From Hippea maritima DSM 10411 (GTDB lineage Bacteria > Campylobacterota_A > Desulfurellia > Desulfurellales > Hippeaceae), in assembly GCF_000194135.1 (NCBI RefSeq), contig NC_015318.1, forward strand, positions 758,501 through 822,500: a stretch of DNA of 64,000 nucleotides, read 5' to 3'. A program made the translations under genes and the position numbers. Positions within the stretch are counted from its first letter, which is position 1, and each line of letters opens with the position of its first letter. Below, piece after piece: positions 26,252 through 34,409 of this stretch. Below the pieces are notes generated by a model. That model was not told where the DNA came from. It saw only the letters and a program-made list of their open reading frames with translations, and searched no databases.

Positions 26252-26304
26252 TTTTTTTAGCTTCAAAAGGTATATTCAGACAAACCTTTTTAAGGGGGGT
26301 GCAT

Positions 26305-27477
26305 ATGATGGAGTTCAACTTCTACGCACCTTTGAGAATAATTTTTAAAGAAAACGAGATAAACAATATAGCAGCATATACAGCAAGAAATGGCAATAGG
26401 GTTTTTTTGGTTGTTGGCAAAAGCCATTTGAAAGAAACCGGAAAGCTCAACGAGATATTAGAAAAATTTAAGAGAAACTCAAAGATAGAAGAGGTTATTG
26501 TATTTGATAAAACGCCACAAAACCCCGATGTCGAGGCTATAGAGGAGGCCAAGAATGAGATAATCGCCAACAGATTGAATGTTGTTGTGGCTGTTGGCGG
26601 CGGCAGTGCTATGGATCTGGCCAAGATCGCATCCATATGCGCAAAGCAAGAAAAGGGTGTGTGGCAGCTAAAGGAAGATCCCGCCTTAAATGTGCTTGAT
26701 GCCTATCCCATAATATGCTCGCCCACCACCTCAGGCTCGGGTAGCGAGGTTACCCGTTATGCCGTGTTCAACGATAATAGAAAGAGGGTTAAGGTTGCAT
26801 TCTCAAGCCTTTCCATTTACCCGACCGTCTCGTTGATAGACCCAACTCTTACCTATACCATGCCGCAAAGTGTGATAGCAAATACCGGTTTTGATGCTTT
26901 ATCCCATGCGATAGAGGCATACACTTCAAGATCCGCATGCCCCATAACCGATGTTTACTGCAGAGAAGCTATATCCTTGATCGGTGTGAACTTGCCCAAG
27001 GCTTACAACTCGAAGGATAAAAACGCTATGAACAACATGAGCCTTGCTGCTATGTTTGCCGGGATGGCGCTTAATGTGGGCAGGGCATCGCTTCCACATG
27101 CACTTGAGCATTCCTTAAGTGCGTTTAATCCAGAACTGCCGCACGGTTTGGGCTTATCTATGGTTATGGTGCCTTTTTTGAAAAGGGCTGTTGAGCATAA
27201 TAAAGAGAAATTTGCAGACATAGCGTATCTGTTGGGTGAGGATATATCCAATATGGGTATAGATGATGCAGCTAAACGTTGTATAGATGCTGTTATTGAA
27301 ATTAAAGAAAGGATTGGGCTTAACAAAAGCTTAAAAGATTTTGGTTTTGACAAAAAAACTATAGATGAACTTGTTGATACCACCTTCTGGACGATGGATC
27401 ATGGCATAAAAAATAGCCCTTGTGAATTTTCAAAGGAAGATATTAAACAAATCTATTATGAGGCTTTGGAGGGATAA
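26305..27477 (+). CDS. Iron-containing alcohol dehydrogenase
   Basis: A 390-residue group III (iron-dependent) alcohol dehydrogenase. It has the GGGSAMDLAK nucleotide loop near residue 98, SPTTSGSGSEVTRYAVF, and the metal-ligand regions GFDALSHAIEAYTS, LPHALEHSLSAF and LPHGLGLSMV. It would interconvert an alcohol and aldehyde or ketone with NAD(P)H; butanol-dehydrogenase-like enzymes look the same, so the substrate is open. ATG 26305 follows an AAGGGGGG ribosome site; a longer frame from TTG 26248 is not supported. Codon use is visibly richer in G and C at third positions than in its neighbours, suggesting later acquisition or high expression. Aldehyde exchange with the nearby AOR is possible. 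Confidence 0.9.
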   Translation: MMEFNFYAPLRIIFKENEINNIAAYTARNGNRVFLVVGKSHLKETGKLNEILEKFKRNSKIEEVIVFDKTPQNPDVEAIEEAKNEIIANRLNVVVAVGGGSAMDLAKIASICAKQEKGVWQLKEDPALNVLDAYPIICSPTTSGSGSEVTRYAVFNDNRKRVKVAFSSLSIYPTVSLIDPTLTYTMPQSVIANTGFDALSHAIEAYTSRSACPITDVYCREAISLIGVNLPKAYNSKDKNAMNNMSLAAMFAGMALNVGRASLPHALEHSLSAFNPELPHGLGLSMVMVPFLKRAVEHNKEKFADIAYLLGEDISNMGIDDAAKRCIDAVIEIKERIGLNKSLKDFGFDKKTIDELVDTTFWTMDHGIKNSPCEFSKEDIKQIYYEALEG

Positions 27478-27680
27478 TGAAAAAGATAATGTTTTGGCTT
27501 TTAGGAGTGGCTCTTTTTAACTTGCCTCTCTATTCGTGTACACCTCTTCTTGTGGGTGGTGCTGCGGCTGGTGGAGCTTACGCTGGATATAAATTTTCAG
27601 AAGAGGGTTACAGAATAAATATAACAAAACCTGTAAAAGGCAAAAAAGCAAGCGATAACTCAACGAAGACAAAAGAATAA
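27477..27680 (+). CDS. Small putative lipoprotein with glycine-rich segment
   Basis: A 67-residue protein with a signal peptide ending in lipobox L18-Y19-S20-C21, so it should be lipid-anchored at C21. After the cysteine a short Gly/Ala stretch (VGGAAAGGAYAGY) resembles a glycine zipper, and the rest is charged and lysine rich. It overlaps the dehydrogenase stop (TAATG) and the next gene in the same way. Function unknown; similar small lipoproteins are common beside unrelated genes. Confidence 0.75.
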   Translation: MKKIMFWLLGVALFNLPLYSCTPLLVGGAAAGGAYAGYKFSEEGYRINITKPVKGKKASDNSTKTKE

Positions 27681-28189
27681 TGGGTTCAATAACAAATCTT
27701 ATTGTAAAGCTTCAAAAGTCCAAATTTGCAAGGCGTTTTCAATATGAGCCATATATTATAAAGTCGGTTGAGTATGTAAACCCGACAAAAGGTGAGAAAC
27801 TGCTTGTTGTCTATAGAGAAACAGATTACTTTCGCTCGTTGGCTTTGGAGTCTATGAGCAAAGAGGATTATTTTTCCTGGAACGTTGAGGATACTTTTGA
27901 TATTGATAACGTTGAGGTGGATAAAATTGTGTTTTTTATAAGCACATACTATCTAAACAGACAGGACTTAAATAAGGCTCTTGACAGACTTAAAGAAAAC
28001 GGTGAGGTTTTCTGTATTTGTTATCTCAGAGGCAGTAAGTTCTTTGAGACCACTTTGAAAATTACAGATAAAAAGGCTTTTAATGGATTGGGAGATGAGA
28101 TAGAGCTTTTTAGGGATTTTGAAATTCTGGATATCAAGGAATTTCAAAAAGAACATATAAAAGCTGTTAAATTAAGGAGAAATTCATGA
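27680..28189 (+). CDS. Conserved-looking hypothetical protein, cytoplasmic
   Basis: A 169-residue protein I do not recognise. It has no signal peptide or membrane segment. It alternates strands and helices (KLLVVYRET, KIVFFISTYYL, EVFCICYLRG) in a way reminiscent of a Rossmann-like or methyltransferase-remnant fold, but no glycine-rich binding loop is present. Codon use and tight packing (TAATG overlap upstream, ATGA overlap with pfkA downstream) show it is a real gene. Its coupling to phosphofructokinase is the only functional hint. Confidence 0.75.
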   Translation: MGSITNLIVKLQKSKFARRFQYEPYIIKSVEYVNPTKGEKLLVVYRETDYFRSLALESMSKEDYFSWNVEDTFDIDNVEVDKIVFFISTYYLNRQDLNKALDRLKENGEVFCICYLRGSKFFETTLKITDKKAFNGLGDEIELFRDFEILDIKEFQKEHIKAVKLRRNS

Positions 28190-29142
28190 GGATTGGAATC
28201 TTTACATCCGGAGGGGATGCTGCCGGCATGAATCCAGCCTTGAAGGCGTTTGTTGAGTTAACCCTGGAAAAAGGATGGGAGCCGTTTTTTGTGTATAATG
28301 GCTTGGAAGGTTTAATAGATGGAAAAATCAGAAAGGCAAGCTATCAGGATGTTGCAGGTATTCTCCATAAGGGAGGAACTATCATAAAATCTTCCCGTTC
28401 AAAACGTTTTTATGACTATGAATACAGAAAAAGAGCATACGATAATCTAAAGAAACACGACATAGAGAAGATAATAGTTCTTGGTGGTGATGGTTCTTTT
28501 AGGGCAATGGATGTATTTTTTGAGGAGTTTGGTGTTAGTTTTGCAGGGATCCCTGTTACGATAGACAACGATATATACGGCACGGATTACTGTTTAGGTG
28601 TAGACACAGCCTTAAATGTTATAAGGATGTTGCTTGATAACATAAGGGACACTGCATCGTCATTTGGAAGGGCTTTTGTTGTTGAGACTATGGGTAGAGA
28701 GTGTGGCTATCTGGCTTTGGTAAGCTCAATTACAAGCGGAGCAGAGATATGCGTTATACCTGAGCTTGATGTTGACTTTGTATCCTTGAAGAGGAGGTTA
28801 TCCAAAGAGCTTGCAAGCGGAAGGGGTTATGTATTGGCCGTTGTGGCTGAAGGTTCAAATAAAACACAGCAGGTTGCCGATTTTTTGAAAAATGATCTTG
28901 GCATGGAAACCCGCATCACAACGCTCGGTCATGTCCAAAGAGGCGGTAATCCTACAGTCTTTGATAGGCTTATGGCTTATAAATTTATTGAGTTTGCCCT
29001 TGAGAATCTGAGAGAAAACATTCATCACATGGTTGGCTTTAAAGACGAAAAATTCTATCTTTTGCCTATAAAAGATGTTGTATCGCATAAGTATAAAATA
29101 AACGATTTTCTTTTGAAGCTTGGCAGGAGAATGACTCGGTAG
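28186..29142 (+). CDS. pfkA: 6-phosphofructokinase
   Basis: PfkA phosphorylates fructose 6-phosphate in glycolysis. The 318-residue protein has TSGGDAAGMNPA at 8-19, the LGGDGSFRA phosphate loop near 99-107, TIDNDIYGTD at 125-134, ETMGRECGYLAL and LGHVQRGGNP. The glycine after GGD (G103) favours ATP as donor rather than pyrophosphate. Position 124, usually Gly in ATP enzymes and Lys in PPi enzymes, is Val here (PVTIDND). Length is typical of bacterial PfkA. ATGA overlap with the hypothetical gene upstream. Confidence 0.92.
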   Translation: MRIGIFTSGGDAAGMNPALKAFVELTLEKGWEPFFVYNGLEGLIDGKIRKASYQDVAGILHKGGTIIKSSRSKRFYDYEYRKRAYDNLKKHDIEKIIVLGGDGSFRAMDVFFEEFGVSFAGIPVTIDNDIYGTDYCLGVDTALNVIRMLLDNIRDTASSFGRAFVVETMGRECGYLALVSSITSGAEICVIPELDVDFVSLKRRLSKELASGRGYVLAVVAEGSNKTQQVADFLKNDLGMETRITTLGHVQRGGNPTVFDRLMAYKFIEFALENLRENIHHMVGFKDEKFYLLPIKDVVSHKYKINDFLLKLGRRMTR

Positions 29143-29145
29143 CTG

Positions 29146-29173
29146 TTTACAAAGTTAAGCTATTTGTTATAAT
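29146..29173 (+). promoter_or_regulatory. Promoter of the 2-oxoacid oxidoreductase operon
   Basis: TTTACA (29146-29151), 16-base spacer, perfect TATAAT (29168-29173). Transcription would start near 29180, leaving room for the GAAGGGGTG ribosome site before the ATG at 29204. It lies in the 61-base gap after pfkA. Confidence 0.65.
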
Positions 29174-29203
29174 GACTAAACTTTTTTGAAGGGGTGTAGG
29201 TAG

Positions 29204-29740
29204 ATGAAGGAGATTGGTTTACACGGCAGGGGAGGCCAAGGCGTAGTAATGGCTGGAGAACTACTTGCCAATATATACTTTTTTGAGGGGTATAATGTTC
29301 AATTTATGCCTTCATACGGTGCAGAAAGAAGAGGTTCCCCATCAAATGCATATGTCAGAATAGATAAAGAGAGGAAAATTTTAACCAGATATTCTATAAC
29401 GATGCCAGATGCCGTTGTGGTTTTTAATCTAACGTTATTGACTAACATAACCCTAAAGAATGGCGGTTTGGCTCTAATAAACTCAGCAGAAGATATCAAA
29501 AAAACGCAGAACAATACCAAAATATTCGTGGTTGATGCAAACAGTATAGCTCTTGAAAATGGGCTTGGCACCCCAGCTATGCCACTTGTTAATACGGCTT
29601 TACTTGGTGCCTATTGCAAGGCATCTGGTGAATTTTCCTTTGATACGCTAAAAAGGGTTTATGAGGACAAAATGGGCAAAAGAGCTCGTTTTAATATAGA
29701 AGCTGCAGAAAAAGCCTATGAAAGTGTGAGGGAGATATGA
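29204..29740 (+). CDS. porG: 2-oxoacid:ferredoxin oxidoreductase, gamma subunit
   Basis: A 178-residue gamma subunit, beginning IGLHGRGGQGVVMAGELLA (residues 4-22) and including PSYGAERRGSPSNAYVRI, both family signatures. The subunit binds part of coenzyme A and completes the active complex with alpha and beta. It overlaps the alpha gene by four bases. The gamma-alpha-beta order with strong similarity of beta to pyruvate enzymes suggests pyruvate as substrate (acetyl-CoA formation or reductive carboxylation), but 2-oxoisovalerate or similar acids cannot be excluded. Confidence 0.9.
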   Translation: MKEIGLHGRGGQGVVMAGELLANIYFFEGYNVQFMPSYGAERRGSPSNAYVRIDKERKILTRYSITMPDAVVVFNLTLLTNITLKNGGLALINSAEDIKKTQNNTKIFVVDANSIALENGLGTPAMPLVNTALLGAYCKASGEFSFDTLKRVYEDKMGKRARFNIEAAEKAYESVREI

Positions 29741-30873
29741 AAAAGCTGGTTTTAGGTGGAAACGATGCGGTTGCTTATGCTGTAAAGCAGAGCAGGGTGG
29801 ATGTTGTAAGTGCGTATCCAATAACACCACAGACATCCATAATTGAAAAGGTTGCCTCTTTTATAGCGAAAGGGGAGATCAACACCAAATTTATACGCGT
29901 TGAGAGTGAGCACTCAGCGATGGCTGCAGCTATGGGCGCATCTGCCTCTGGTAGCAGGGTGTTTACAGCTACAAGTTCTCAAGGTTTGCTTTTAATGCAT
30001 GAGGTTCTGCACTGGGCGGCCGGTGCTGGTCTTCCTATAGTTATGGCCAATGCCAATAGAGCCGTAGCCCCACCATGGAGTATATGGGCGGAGCAGACAG
30101 ATTCGCTATCACAGAGGGATACAGGCTGGATTCAGTTGTATGCATCAAACTCACAGGAGGTTTATGATTTAGTATTTATAGCTTTCAGGCTTGCTGAGGC
30201 CTCTTTAACTCCTGTTATGATATGTATGGATGGATTCCTTTTAACTCATACAAAGGAACCTGTTGAGGTTTTTGATAACGAAATAGATGAATTTATATCA
30301 TATAAACCAGAAAGGGATATATTGGATGTTGATAAACCCAAGGCATTTGGTGCCTTGGCTTTTCCAAAAGACTATATGCCTATCAGGATTAAGCAGCATG
30401 AGAAGATGTTAGGCTCAATAGATAAGTTTAAGACTATAGCAGATGAATTCAGTCTAATTTCTAAGAGGTCTTATGGTCCTATTTATCAGTATGGAAATGA
30501 AAATGCAAAGCTTGCCATTGTAGTTTCTGGTTCTATATCAGAGACAGCCCATTTGTCTGTGGATGCTTTAAATGATGAAGGTATACCATCAAAGCTTGTC
30601 AAGATAACAATGTTCAGGCCATTTCCTAAAGAGGCTTTAAAAAAGTCACTTGATGGTGTTGATAAAATTGTTGTATTCGATAGAAATATTTCTATGGGTA
30701 AGGGTGGCATATTTAAAGATGAGATAGTTGGGTCTTTGGGATTGGGTAATGTAGTTGGAGTTGTTTGTGGTCTTGGTGGGTATGATGTAAATGATATGGA
30801 TATTAAAGAAACTGCAAAGTCCGTGTTCGAAGGTAAAATAAAACAAGACACTATCCTGTGGGGTGAAAAATGA
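29737..30873 (+). CDS. porA: 2-oxoacid:ferredoxin oxidoreductase, alpha subunit
   Basis: A 378-residue alpha subunit containing the pyrimidine-binding domain of the TPP enzyme. YPITPQTSIIE (about residues 28-38) and RVESEHSAMAAAMGAS (about 54-69) are the standard substrate and CoA-binding signatures, followed by TATSSQGLLLMHE. The C-terminal part carries the domain II/III features (VVSGSISETA, KITMFRPFP). ATGA-type overlaps on both sides indicate coupled synthesis with gamma and beta. Confidence 0.92.
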   Translation: MKKLVLGGNDAVAYAVKQSRVDVVSAYPITPQTSIIEKVASFIAKGEINTKFIRVESEHSAMAAAMGASASGSRVFTATSSQGLLLMHEVLHWAAGAGLPIVMANANRAVAPPWSIWAEQTDSLSQRDTGWIQLYASNSQEVYDLVFIAFRLAEASLTPVMICMDGFLLTHTKEPVEVFDNEIDEFISYKPERDILDVDKPKAFGALAFPKDYMPIRIKQHEKMLGSIDKFKTIADEFSLISKRSYGPIYQYGNENAKLAIVVSGSISETAHLSVDALNDEGIPSKLVKITMFRPFPKEALKKSLDGVDKIVVFDRNISMGKGGIFKDEIVGSLGLGNVVGVVCGLGGYDVNDMDIKETAKSVFEGKIKQDTILWGEK

Positions 30874-31742
30874 TAATACCAACGCAAGAGATAATGCAGC
30901 CCAACCACCTGGCATGCCCAGGGTGTGGCGCTGCTTTGGCTATGAGATACGCCTTAAAGGCTTTGGGTAGAAAAACAATCATAGTGATTCCGGCATGTTG
31001 CTGGACTGTTATAAACGGGCCATGGGGTAAGAATTACGCTGGAGTTCCCGTGTTCCATACGGCATTTGAAACTACTGCAGCCGTCGCAGCAGGCATAAGA
31101 ACATCCCTTGAAGCTCAGGGTAAGAATGACATTACGGTGATGGGATGGGCTGGTGATGGAGGAACATTTGATATAGGACTGCAAGCCTTAAGCGGTGCAG
31201 CAGAAAGAAACGATGATATTATCTATGTGTGCTATGATAACGAGGCATACATGAACACGGGTATTCAGAGGAGCTCCGCAACGCCGGTTGGTGCCGAGAC
31301 AACCACAACGCCGGCTCCGCTTTTAAAGGATAGACCCAAAAAGGACTTAATGGAAATTGTTGCAGCACACTCTGTTCCTTATATAGCCTCTGCCACGATA
31401 GCTTATCCAACAGATTTTATAAAGAAATTTGAAAAAGCAAAAAGCAAAAGAGGTTTTAAGCTTATTCACATATTTAGCCCATGCCCCCCAGGACATAAAT
31501 TTGCAGAGAATAAAACTATAGATGTATCAAAGTTGGCTGTTGAGACTGGAATTTTTCCACTCTATGAGATAGAAGACGGCGTTTATAAGATAAATAAAAA
31601 ACCAAAATTTAGACCTATCGAGGAATATTTAAGCCTCCAGGGTAGATTTAAGAATATCCCAAAGGAACAGATGAGGGCGATTGAGGAGGCTATACAAATG
31701 AAATGGCAGAGATTGCAGGCCAAAGCTGAATACCTCAAGTAG
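30870..31742 (+). CDS. porB: 2-oxoacid:ferredoxin oxidoreductase, beta subunit
   Basis: A 290-residue beta subunit that binds thiamine diphosphate and the proximal 4Fe-4S cluster. It has CPGCGAALAMRYALK near residue 16, WAGDGGTFDIGLQALSGAAERN for TPP-magnesium binding and YDNEAYMNTGIQRSS, all closely matching pyruvate:ferredoxin oxidoreductase beta subunits; further cysteines occur at ACCWT and FSPCPPGH. The two-cluster ferredoxin-like delta subunit that usually completes the complex is not encoded in this operon, although the flanking genes are complete. Confidence 0.93.
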   Translation: MIIPTQEIMQPNHLACPGCGAALAMRYALKALGRKTIIVIPACCWTVINGPWGKNYAGVPVFHTAFETTAAVAAGIRTSLEAQGKNDITVMGWAGDGGTFDIGLQALSGAAERNDDIIYVCYDNEAYMNTGIQRSSATPVGAETTTTPAPLLKDRPKKDLMEIVAAHSVPYIASATIAYPTDFIKKFEKAKSKRGFKLIHIFSPCPPGHKFAENKTIDVSKLAVETGIFPLYEIEDGVYKINKKPKFRPIEEYLSLQGRFKNIPKEQMRAIEEAIQMKWQRLQAKAEYLK

Positions 31743-31755
31743 ATTGGAGGATTAG

Positions 31756-32055
31756 GTGAGTTTTGAAATAGATATTATCATCGACAGAAAACGCAGGTGG
31801 AATTTGAAAGAAATGCTTCTTGAAGAAGGCTTTCCATTTAAGGAATGGTTTGTTGAGTTTACAAACGATCGTTCTATAATAAGTTTTGAGATCAAAAAAA
31901 CTCAAGAGGATGTTTTAAAAAAATTATTTGAGTTTTTAAAAAGAGAACCTACGGGAACGAGGATTATCTTGCCGAACGGAACAAAGGTTAACCCGTTTAA
32001 GGATGATTTTGATAGATTTTATGAGCTTGTTTGTGAGTATATTATCAAGGAGTAG
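31756..32055 (+). CDS. Hypothetical protein upstream of LonB-like protease
   Basis: A 99-residue acidic-basic mixed protein that I do not recognise. It starts with GTG 31756 after a clear GGAGG ribosome site (spacing 5). It appears to be one small alpha/beta domain (strands IDIIIDR and ISFEIKK, then helices), without cysteine clusters, membrane segment or signal. It ends two bases before the start of the protease gene, whose ribosome site lies in its last codons, so the two are probably co-translated; an adaptor or regulator role is only a guess. Confidence 0.7.
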   Translation: MSFEIDIIIDRKRRWNLKEMLLEEGFPFKEWFVEFTNDRSIISFEIKKTQEDVLKKLFEFLKREPTGTRIILPNGTKVNPFKDDFDRFYELVCEYIIKE

Positions 32056-32057
32056 CC

Positions 32058-34409
32058 ATGGCTGTAAGCAAACTTAGTTATGATGATATTAAAGTAAATT
32101 TTGATTTAGAGATTGATAATATAGATAGTGATGGCTTTTTGGTTTATCAAAAAAGAATAGAATTGGCCCTTGAAAAACTCAGCAAGATATCGAGCCCGGA
32201 TCATAATCTTTATATATCTGGTGACCTCTCAAGAGACGATAAGTACACAGTGATAGAAATGCTTAAAAACTTTACCCAAAAAAGCAAGGCTGCTCTTTAT
32301 GATTACTGCTATGTAAATAATTTTAAGAACCCTAAAGAACCTAAAGTTATAAAACTTGCACCGTCAGAGGGGAAAGAGTTTGCAAAGTGCATGGATGAAC
32401 TTGTTGATTATCTTACAAAAAGCGTACCAAGGATATTCGATAGCAAGGAGTATGAGGAGAAGGTTCAAGAAGTAGTAAGGCATTATGATGAAATAAACAA
32501 AAAGCTATATGAAGACCTACAGAAAAAGGCAAACGAGCTAGATTTTACCATTAAGTTTTCCCAGATGGGTATAATAGTAAACCCTGTAATAGCTGGAAGG
32601 GTTATTACAGAAAGGGAGTACGCAAATCTATCGGATGAAATAAAAAAGAGTATAGAAGAAAAAAGAAAAGAACTAGAAAAACATATAGACGAATTTTTAG
32701 ATAAAACTAAGGAGCTTGAAAAGGAAAAGCAAGAGAAGCTTAAAAAAATCAACGATGAGATGTCCTTATTTGTTGTTTCTCCCAAAATAGATGAGATAAG
32801 AAATAAATTTAAAGGTAATTCAGATATTGAGGAATATTTAGATGATGTTGAGGATTACACATTAAAGAACATCTCTATCTTTTTACCCCAGAAAAATCAG
32901 CAATTTCCGTTCTTTAATATGCCCATGAAATATACAGAATATAGGGTAAACCTGTTCGTGGACAATAGCCAGACAAAAGATGTGCCTGTGGTCTATGAGG
33001 AAAATCCGACCTATTACAATGTGTTTGGCAAACTTGAAAAACAGGCCTATTTTGGAGCGTTTATAACTGATTTCACCCACATAATATCAGGCTCTATCCA
33101 TAAGGCAAATGGAGGATACTTACTGCTTGATGCATTTAGTGTTTTAGTAAATCCTGGTGTGTGGGACACACTTAAAAAATCTCTATCCTCAAGAAAGAGT
33201 GTCATAGAGGAGTGGAGTGAGAAATATGGCATAATAGCATCTGAGACACTCAAACCTCAACCCATAGATTTAAACCTAAAGATTATTCTTTTTGGACCTG
33301 AGTATATATACGATATATTGTTTAACTACGATGAGGAATTTAGAAAGTTATTTAAAATAAAAACAAATTTTGATTATTCGATACCAAAAGAGAAAAACGT
33401 AACATCAAAGTATGTGGCTAAGGTCATAGAGTTTTGCAAAAAAAACAATTTAAAAATACCTAACAAGGATGGCTTTAGGGCTCTCCTTAAATATTCATCC
33501 AAACTAGTAGAGGATAGAAAAAGGCTATGGGCTTATACAGACGATGTATTAGATATAGTGAAAGAGGCTCAAACTTTAAACGATAATGAAACTTTAGGAT
33601 ACAACGAAATTAAGCTTGCTATAGAAGAGAGGATTTTCTTAAAGAGCCTCTGGAGGGAAAAAATCTATGAAATGATCCAGAGAGGTCAAATTATTATAGA
33701 CTTCAAAGGTAAAAAAGTTGGCCAGATAAATGGACTCTCTGTTTTGGACTTAGGTGATTTTTCTTTTGGAAGGCCCAATAAAATTCTTGCAAGAACCTAT
33801 TTAGGCAAAGAGGGCGTTGTTAGCATTGAAAGAGAAAGCAAACTCTCAGGTAAGATATTTGACAAATCATCCTTCATTATTTCTGGTTATATAAATGGTA
33901 CCTACGGTTTTAATAAAACATTGAGTTTCTCTGCATCTCTATCGTTTGAGCAGTCGTACTCTATGATAGATGGTGATAGTGCATCGGTTGCTGAGGCGTT
34001 GGCTATTTTGTCGGCGCTATCAGGAATTGAGCTTAAACAGAACTTAGCAATTACAGGTTCTATGGATCAAAGTGGTATAGTTCAACCGATAGGGGGCGTG
34101 AACGAAAAGATCGAAGGATTCTATGAGGTTTGTAAAATTACCGGGAACCTTGAAGGAGCTGGTGTAGTTATACCCTCAAAGAATATAGACAATCTTGTTC
34201 TAAATGATGAGGTTGAAGACGCAGTTAAGAAGGGCATTTTTCACTTGTATACAATAGATACAATTGATGATGCTATAGAAATATTCACCGATTTAAAAGC
34301 AGGCAAGAGAAGTGCTAAGGGTTTTGAAAAGGGTAGCTTCCACTATTTAGTTGATAGAAAGTTAAAAAGAATAAACGAAATGATTAAGAAGGAAAATCAA
34401 GAGGAATGA
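32058..34409 (+). CDS. LonB-like (COG1067-type) protease
   Basis: A 783-residue Lon-family protease. The C-terminal serine-lysine domain is intact: SMIDGDSASVAEALAIL with the catalytic serine near residue 640, and GIVQPIGGVNEKIEGF with the catalytic lysine about 43 residues on. A long charged coiled-coil (about residues 195-245) and the NGGYLLLDAFSVL Walker-B-like segment belong to the AAA part. The N-terminal phosphate loop, GPSGTGRTT-like in family members as I recall them, reads SGDLSRDDKYT (residues 54-64), so ATP binding may be lost. It overlaps aroC by ATGA. It is probably a cytoplasmic quality-control protease. Confidence 0.87.
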   Translation: MAVSKLSYDDIKVNFDLEIDNIDSDGFLVYQKRIELALEKLSKISSPDHNLYISGDLSRDDKYTVIEMLKNFTQKSKAALYDYCYVNNFKNPKEPKVIKLAPSEGKEFAKCMDELVDYLTKSVPRIFDSKEYEEKVQEVVRHYDEINKKLYEDLQKKANELDFTIKFSQMGIIVNPVIAGRVITEREYANLSDEIKKSIEEKRKELEKHIDEFLDKTKELEKEKQEKLKKINDEMSLFVVSPKIDEIRNKFKGNSDIEEYLDDVEDYTLKNISIFLPQKNQQFPFFNMPMKYTEYRVNLFVDNSQTKDVPVVYEENPTYYNVFGKLEKQAYFGAFITDFTHIISGSIHKANGGYLLLDAFSVLVNPGVWDTLKKSLSSRKSVIEEWSEKYGIIASETLKPQPIDLNLKIILFGPEYIYDILFNYDEEFRKLFKIKTNFDYSIPKEKNVTSKYVAKVIEFCKKNNLKIPNKDGFRALLKYSSKLVEDRKRLWAYTDDVLDIVKEAQTLNDNETLGYNEIKLAIEERIFLKSLWREKIYEMIQRGQIIIDFKGKKVGQINGLSVLDLGDFSFGRPNKILARTYLGKEGVVSIERESKLSGKIFDKSSFIISGYINGTYGFNKTLSFSASLSFEQSYSMIDGDSASVAEALAILSALSGIELKQNLAITGSMDQSGIVQPIGGVNEKIEGFYEVCKITGNLEGAGVVIPSKNIDNLVLNDEVEDAVKKGIFHLYTIDTIDDAIEIFTDLKAGKRSAKGFEKGSFHYLVDRKLKRINEMIKKENQEE

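Noticed and set aside
26265-26290. Possible terminator (AAAAGGT/ACCTTTT) before the alcohol dehydrogenase
   Set aside because: The stem is short and weak, the loop is long, and only a few T residues follow; not called.
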